Of a DNA stretch of 64,000 nucleotides, positions 56,301-64,000 are shown one piece after another. The first letter of the stretch is position 1; every line of letters starts with the position of its first letter. A program made the translations under genes and the position numbers. The notes below the pieces were generated by a model that worked only from the letters and a program-made list of their open reading frames with translations, made no database searches and was not told the origin of the DNA. The DNA comes from Epichloe hybrida (Eukaryota > Ascomycota > Sordariomycetes > Hypocreales > Clavicipitaceae), in NCBI GenBank assembly GCA_019022495.1, contig JAFEKR010000004.1:3596001-3660000 (forward strand), read 5' to 3'.

Positions 56301-57464
56301 AACAGCAAATCCTTCTCGGTTCAACTGACCTTGGCTGTTGAAGTCAGCGAGATCCCAAATTTGAGCCAAAGCATCCTCGGAAAGGTTGGATTGACTGAAA
56401 AAAGGGACAGCCTCTTCTCCTGTGATGAAGCCCTTGTTCGTTTTGTCCATTGTGGCGTAAATTTGGTCAAATTTTGCCTTGTCTGCTGGCGAAACGGCCC
56501 AGTCGTTGCCGGCTTGAGACAAGGGTCGTCCGAGCGGGCTTCCTGTCCGCATGTGGGCCTGTCCGCTCAGCTGTCTTGGTATAGAACCCATTCCAGTATT
56601 ATTCGGTGACTGGCGAGGCGCTGCTCCTCGGTTGATTGCAGCCTCGTAGAGACCGGCTGGCAGTACGGCAGGGAGCGAGCGGAGCGCACCCGTCTTGATG
56701 GAAGTGAGCAAATGCATGGCAATGACGAATTCGGGGAGAGCGAGAGCACCGCGCTGTTCGGTATCAGCCAATGCCCAGATCCTGCCCAACGTTTCGTTAG
56801 GCAAGCCGGACTTGTCGAAGATGTTGCGAGCCTGTTCACCGGGGAGCTGGTTGGCTTGTAACGGTTGGCGTTCGAAGAGGCCAGTGTACTGCGCGACCTT
56901 GTCCGGCGTCAAGGCCGGAATTCGGAGTGCACCACCAGTGCCTTGAGCAGACAAGGGAGCTGGGCTACCGGCCGTGGGCGAGCCTAGAGAAGGTGGAGGA
57001 GGCCAGATGCCATCGAATCGAGGAATCGGTCCCTGCTGGAGAGCAATTTCAGGCGTGGGCTCACGGCCAGCTTGAGCATGACCTATGAGGCGCAAAACAA
57101 TGCCGAAACCTGCTGGAGTAAGGAACCCTCGGTTTTCATTGTCTGCGATTTGCCATATCTGCGAATAGTATCGTTAGCCGGAAGCTGCGGACCGATGACG
57201 AGGAGGGAGCCACCAACCTCTCCCAAGACACGAGAATCGAGTTTTGTCTTTTCAAAAAACTTGACAGCCACGTCACCAGTGACGACGCCGACGCCTTCAG
57301 TGTCGGCTTGGCGAAAAAGCTGACCGTAGACTCGTTTCTCCTCGGGGCCAAGGTTCAGATTCGGGGGCCCAGCTTTAAATCGGTACACGGACAAGTTAGC
57401 AAGGCGATAAGCTGCATTTACAGCGAAAGGACATACCAGAGCCAGCGCTGATGTCTGCAGACAT
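53397..57464 (-). CDS. EDE1: Ede1/Eps15-like endocytic scaffold (three EH domains, coiled coil, UBA)
   Basis: Five exons (57464-57437, 57372-57218, 57158-54268, 54181-53530, 53426-53397) join to 1251 residues. EH domains: about residues 10-95 (EEKRVYGQLFRQADTEG, IWQIADNENRGFLT across a splice), about 139-230 (IWALADTEQRGALALPEFVI) and about 283-370 (IWDLADFNSQGQLNREGFAV). A proline/glutamine linker with short polyQ follows, then a coiled coil at about 510-690. The C-terminal half is Ser/Pro/acidic-rich. The last 45 residues form a UBA domain (LTGMGYTRTDAVSALEKYDY, NLEKAANYLASKS) completed by a nine-residue final exon. EH domains bind NPF peptides and UBA binds ubiquitin. The protein should organise early clathrin-coated sites. 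A run of alternating Thr-Asn codons lies near 55,060-55,090. Confidence 0.94.
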
Positions 57465-59960
<2,496 letters not shown>

Positions 59961-60529
59961 ACACCATCGAACATGGGCGTAGGTGGTAAGTAGAAGAAGG
60001 CAAGAAAGAGGCAAGAAGAAGGCAAGAAGAAGGCAAGAAAAAGGCAAAAATCATCTGTTGAGTCGTGCAACGCTCACTCGTATTGAGAGATTGTGTCGTC
60101 TCCCCAACTCACATAGTATGATGGAAGACTAGATTTGCCATGGTCAAATGTACATACACTGCGAAACGGACATTTGGCCCGTCATGGAACCAAGGAACCT
60201 GAGCGAGCCAAGTCGAGATTAGTCAATCGCGTCGTGACCTAACTTGGCCTCGGACCTTTGTACAAGGTTCTTCAATTAGTATTGGAGTGTCTCACGGCCA
60301 TGGCCGTTGGGGCGGGCTCTCTGATCTGTGCGTAGCAGCAGCGGTGAGCAAGTCTCGTAATTCTTCCCAATAAAGATGAGAGTATCGACGACAACAACGG
60401 ATTTTTGAACGCGCAGCAGCAACCAAGCCTGAAATGGACGAGGTATCTCCGCACCTTTAGCACTTGGACGGGACTAAAGCTTTCTCGTTACTTTTCTGCG
60501 CGGGACCGGAATTAGACATGCTACTCTAG
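59961..60529. other. Intergenic, downstream of GLR1
   Basis: Begins with direct repeats of GGCAAGAAGAA-type words (about 59,998-60,048). No gene is recognised. Confidence 0.4.
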
Positions 60530-60840
60530 GACAAGTTGTCAAGGCTTTACTGCTGACTCCATCACGCGTTAACGCCAGGCGCTTATTACAGTTGATGACT
60601 TGGAGACTTGCCAAGGCTTTGCTGCTGACTCCATCACGACCGAGTCTACGCTTAGCGCTTATTACAGCAGCTCGGTGACAGCCAAAGAGTTGCACTAGAG
60701 TATTGGATGACTTGGAGACTTGCCAAGGCTTTACTGCTGACTCCATCACGACCGAGTCAACGCCTAGCGCTTATTACAGCTGCTCGGTGGCAGCCAAAGA
60801 GTTGCACTAGAGTATTGGATGACTTGGAGACTTGCCAAGG
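60530..60840 (+). repeat. 112-bp tandem repeat upstream of a secreted-protein gene
   Basis: The word GACTTGCCAAGGCTTTGCTG begins at 60605, 60717 and 60829 (last copy partial), a strict period of 112 bp. A shorter degenerate copy precedes it from about 60,530. Each unit contains CTGACTCCATCACGACCGAG, AGCGCTTATTACAGC and AGCCAAAGAGTTGCACTAGA. The array stops about 25 bp before the TATA box of the downstream gene, so it forms its proximal promoter. Confidence 0.9.
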
Positions 60841-60864
60841 AGAAATAAGGGGCAGGCAAAGGGG

Positions 60865-60872
60865 TATTTAAA
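60865..60872 (+). promoter_or_regulatory. TATA box (TATTTAAA)
   Basis: TATTTAAA lies about 30 bp before a plausible transcription start near 60,895-60,905 and 194 bp before the ATG, followed by a CT/CA-rich leader (AATCATCTCATTCAACCTCG), as in strongly expressed fungal genes. Assigned by sequence and spacing only. Confidence 0.6.
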
Positions 60873-60969
60873 CATGTGCGTTATCCTCGACTTCACAGCC
60901 CATCAATCATCTCATTCAACCTCGACAATCTCCTGACCACCACTATCATCGCAAAGAAGCTTAATTCCA

Positions 60970-61060
60970 GTAAGCCCCTGCGCCCTCTCTCCCTCTCTCC
61001 CTCTCTCTATATATAACCTACTAAAGCAAGAGATAGAAATTTTTTTTTTTTTTTTTTTAG
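60970..61060 (+). other. Probable 5'-UTR intron
   Basis: GTAAGC at 60970, a CTACTAAAG branch-like word near 61,018, a long T tract and TTAG at 61060, ending five bases before the ATG. The 91-bp length fits other introns of the window. Confidence 0.65.
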
Positions 61061-61065
61061 AAAAA

Positions 61066-61368
61066 ATGCGTTTCGCAGCCGTGACCCTCGCACTTGCGGC
61101 TCTCGTCGCCGCCGCGCCGGCCGCCGACGAGCTCTCCGGCGCATCGGCCCGCGCCCCGACCGAGTCCGGTTCCTGGTGCAACCAGCCTAAGAGCGAGGCC
61201 TTCTGGGGCCAGGCGACGTCGGACTGCTGCGGCGCGGTCGGCGGCGGCATGGGGGGCGACCGCCGCTGCCGTGGCCTCAACACCAACGGGCACACCTGCC
61301 ATCAGTTTTACGAGTGCTGCCGCTACAAGTACGGCTCTAAAAACCGCGAAAACGACAAGTGCTACTAG
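61066..61368 (+). CDS. Small secreted cysteine-rich protein (8 Cys, C-CC-C-C-CC-C)
   Basis: 100 residues. A signal peptide is evident (MRFAAVTLALAALVAAAPA), with cleavage probably after APA near residues 17-19. The mature part of about 80 residues has eight cysteines in the order C, CC, C, C, CC, C with spacings 15, 12, 9, 5 and 13 residues, ending KCY. The order equals that of hydrophobins, but the mature chain is polar and glycine-rich (GAVGGGMGGDRRC), lacks hydrophobic loops, and the spacings do not fit class I or II. Four disulfides are expected. The family is not recognised; an extracellular effector-like, antimicrobial or wall protein are all possible. Strong codon bias, a TATA box and a UTR intron suggest high, regulated expression. 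Confidence 0.85.
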   Translation: MRFAAVTLALAALVAAAPAADELSGASARAPTESGSWCNQPKSEAFWGQATSDCCGAVGGGMGGDRRCRGLNTNGHTCHQFYECCRYKYGSKNRENDKCY

Positions 61369-62374
61369 GATTTTTTTTGGGGGGGGGAGGGGGGGGGATG
61401 GCTCTTCGCTTGGTCCGTAGTTTTTACTCTGCGTTTTTGGTATACATGAATACTACTACGTATGTTTCCGTGTCAAATATTTTTTGGACACGGCCAGTGT
61501 CCTTGCGAGCCATATGTATGAGAACCATCTATGGCTAACTTGTCGAGATTTCCGTCTGTCCGACCAGTGACGTTGACTCCTTCTCGGACCTTGCGGGGTT
61601 TTACATAAGTCCTGTAGCCTGTACATGTAGGGTAACCTGGAGCTGGATCCACGGAGTTCTCAGGAGGCAAAGGAACGTACATATTGTCAAGCCATCTCAG
61701 CTACACGTATGGATAGTAGGGCCGTCAAACTCAATGGCAAGAGTTCTGGCCAGAATCGATGCCAAAAAGTTCTGAATAATTGATGACGTGCGCTGCTGAT
61801 CATCATAGCAGCGAAAGAAGCCTCTGGAATCTAACCGGGTGGGTCGAGCACTTCCTGATGAATCCTCGGACGGACATACAAACTCAGTTTGACTGACTGA
61901 CTGACCTGCAGACAACAAACCCTTCTCCCGTTCAACCCATCAAGATGAATAAACCACCCACAGGCAATTCGCAGATCGAAACACCCTCCCACACACAACG
62001 ATCAACCCCCCCCTCCCCCCCCCAACCCAGGGTTCTCAATCCTACAACATGCAAAGCGCCTCCATGCCGAAGAACCGACGTGCAAAAGACGGCTCACTCA
62101 CTCAAACTTACCACTACTCCGTACGCAGAGTAGCTTATGTAAACCCGTAGACGCCGCACAAGGCCCCCTTCATTCTCGGCATCTCCAAGCATGCCGACGC
62201 TCCGAAGGCTCCGAGGGCTCCGAGGGCGTTTACTCGCCGATCACGGTCCGGACCATTGAGACGCAAGATTCACTGATACGAACGGGTGCGTCCATTTCGT
62301 GTTCTACGGACAAACGGACTACGGAGTAAGCACGGCTTAGATGACGAGTCGCGACCCGGGGACCTGGTGCGTGA

Positions 62375-62405
<31 letters not shown>

Positions 62406-64000
62406 GTGATATCTTGCAAGAGCCGATTTAAAAAAAATAAAAAATAAAAAACCCTCCACAATAAAAAAGACTGATAGACCGCAGTCCCCATGGTATCGGC
62501 CTGTTTTGCCCGCAATTGATGAGTGAACTGCAGCCAGCCGTCCACGTTAACTTGTGATACCGCATAACCCCGTACATACGATACGCATGGATTGCGCAAC
62601 AGTCAACAGCCATACATATAGCCATATCATATCAGCACCGCCGAGGAGCCAACGAAGGCGTTCTTGCGCGCATTTACTCACTACCGCGTTATCCTGCTGT
62701 TATGTAATCGCCTTGACCATCCATGACGTATGTACATGTATGCGTAGCTATGAGATGCTTGTCAGGTCAACTAGTGCCCGTCGTATAATACTGCGCCTTG
62801 TTGTTGTTGTGTGGGAGATGCAACCACGAACCCACCACGAACGAGTAGTCCGTAATCCGTAGAATTACTACAATAGCCAGCCCCCCAATCGCAGTCGGCC
62901 ATTTTCAACCCTGCCTGCCGCCACGCCTCCACGCCTCCAAGCCTCGACGAGGTCAGAAACGATCAGCAAAACTTGCAAATCCTCCACAGAAAGCGTCGAC
63001 GAGAAGACAAGGATGGCCTGTCCTGTCCTGTCCTGTCCGTCACTCCAGAAAGAAAAATTGCGGGGGATGAGACCACCGAATTGTGATGCATCACATCTCT
63101 CCCTCCCTCTGAATGCATCGCAAGAAAAATGTTGAGCAGTCCATGGCGCGCGCAAGCTGTTCGTGTTCGAAACCCGATTGTCAAAATTTCGCTTCCACGC
63201 TCCCTTGGTAACCCGAAACAGTGGTGATGCAAGTCCATGGTCAAGTTGTTCGTCATGGCCGGGAATTGCTTCATGGCTGTCTGCCTTGGGTCGGCCATGT
63301 CGTTTACATACTGTCTCTGGATTGAGTTGAGCATCAAATCGACCAGTTCGTCCCGGTAGCTCAATGGATACCTAGCGATGCAAGTTTCATCTTTTTGACA
63401 AGGTCGAATTTCAGCCTTTCCCCAGAAAGATGGCCATTCCGCGCAGACCAATAATTTTCGGGCTACCAGTTTCAGATGCGGCAGCCCTGTTCCGATGGCC
63501 TTGTATTGGTATTACATATGTAGGATAGGCGTCAGGCCACGATTTTTTTTTGATGACCCGAATGACCCATCCAGCCTCGTGTGATTTCAGAATCAGGTCT
63601 GAATAATGTGCTGTACATACATACATATGTATGCACCCCGAATGTCTCAGAGATAGCACAAGATGGCTCGTCGGTACGTGGTGACAAGGCTGACCTGGAC
63701 CACATTAGTCCGTATGCATGACATCGTTCGCATCTTTGAAAAGGCAAAAGGAAATTTGGAGGAATTGGACGCGACAAGGTCACCCACCCAGTATTATGGA
63801 GTACAACAGCTGGTACTACGGAGTAACTCGATAACTCGTCGGGACTGTGTTGTCCCCGCATCCGCGCGGGAAGTCAAATACATCTGATTATAATTGCGTT
63901 TGCATTTGGAGCTGGTCTCAGCGCACAAGTGATTTCCCGGGCGAGGAATTGCATGACGCTGAATCATATGATATGACATGGGAGAGACCATCGGATTGAA
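61369..64000. other. Terminal intergenic region
   Basis: 2.6 kb without a supportable gene on either strand. Contains a G-rich run right after the stop codon (61,379-61,398), a 29-base T run, three exact TACGGAGTA/TACTCCGTA words (62115, 62320, 63817), and a TCCTG pentamer repeat at 63,021-63,037. Confidence 0.45.
62377..62405 (+). repeat. Poly-T tract of 29 bases
   Basis: An uninterrupted run of T, followed at 62,430-62,450 by an A-rich stretch. The length may be affected by sequencing or assembly. Confidence 0.85.

Noticed and set aside
63345..63415. tRNA-like words (GGTAGCTCAATGGATA and GGTCGAATTTC)
   Set aside because: A- and B-box-like words are present, but neither a D-stem nor an acceptor stem can be paired, so no tRNA gene is called.
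62963..63451. 162-codon minus-strand open frame near the window end
   Set aside because: No recognisable motif and no gene-like context.

Overview
The window is chromosomal DNA of a filamentous ascomycete, most likely a Sordariomycete and plausibly of the Hypocreales (inference from gene content and style, no search run). The genes are eukaryotic, with short 44-153 bp GT..AG introns. They are orthologues of housekeeping genes usual in Pezizomycotina. Between them lie sharply bounded, extremely TA-rich blocks whose former coding frames are full of TAA/TAG stops and Asp-to-Asn and Cys-to-Tyr changes. That is the signature of repeat-induced point mutation (RIP).

Layout. 0.4-11.9 kb: a very acidic protein with a C-terminal POT1/Cdc13-type telomeric ssDNA-binding fold, a divergent flavin monooxygenase, ribosomal protein uL4, and a Cys-pair protein whose 5' end runs into the first AT block. 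12.0-23.6 kb: AT block 1, a graveyard of RIP-mutated transposons. It holds a gag relic, a Tad1-like LINE and two hAT-like foldback elements with 8-bp target duplications, with a solo LTR just outside. 24.3-29.7 kb: methionine aminopeptidase 1, ERV14/cornichon, and splicing factor Prp17/Cdc40. 31.85-34.36 kb: AT block 2, which is exactly one hAT-like foldback element with a miniature LTR element nested inside. 34.86-35.51 kb: a TA-flanked MITE. 36.4-40.2 kb: an F-box protein, a SET-domain protein and a WrbA-type quinone reductase. 41.3-48.8 kb: a PPxY membrane protein, a proline-rich conserved protein, DNA polymerase kappa and an ER FKBP. 50.6-60.0 kb: exocyst Sec6, an Ede1-like EH/UBA endocytic protein and glutathione reductase. 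61.0-61.4 kb: a small secreted eight-cysteine protein behind a 112-bp tandem-repeat promoter. The last 2.6 kb shows no supportable gene.

Functional grouping is housekeeping rather than a cluster: secretion and endocytosis (ERV14, SEC6, EDE1-like, FKBP), genome maintenance (POT1-like protein, Pol kappa), redox (GLR1, WrbA-like, FMO), translation and N-terminal processing (RPL4, MAP1) and splicing (PRP17). I found no CRISPR, no convincing tRNA or rRNA gene, and no obvious biosynthetic cluster. The most informative novelty is the transposon architecture, where exact termini and target duplications can be read directly. The eight-cysteine secreted protein, the two-ended telomere-type protein and the gene truncated at the edge of AT block 1 come next.
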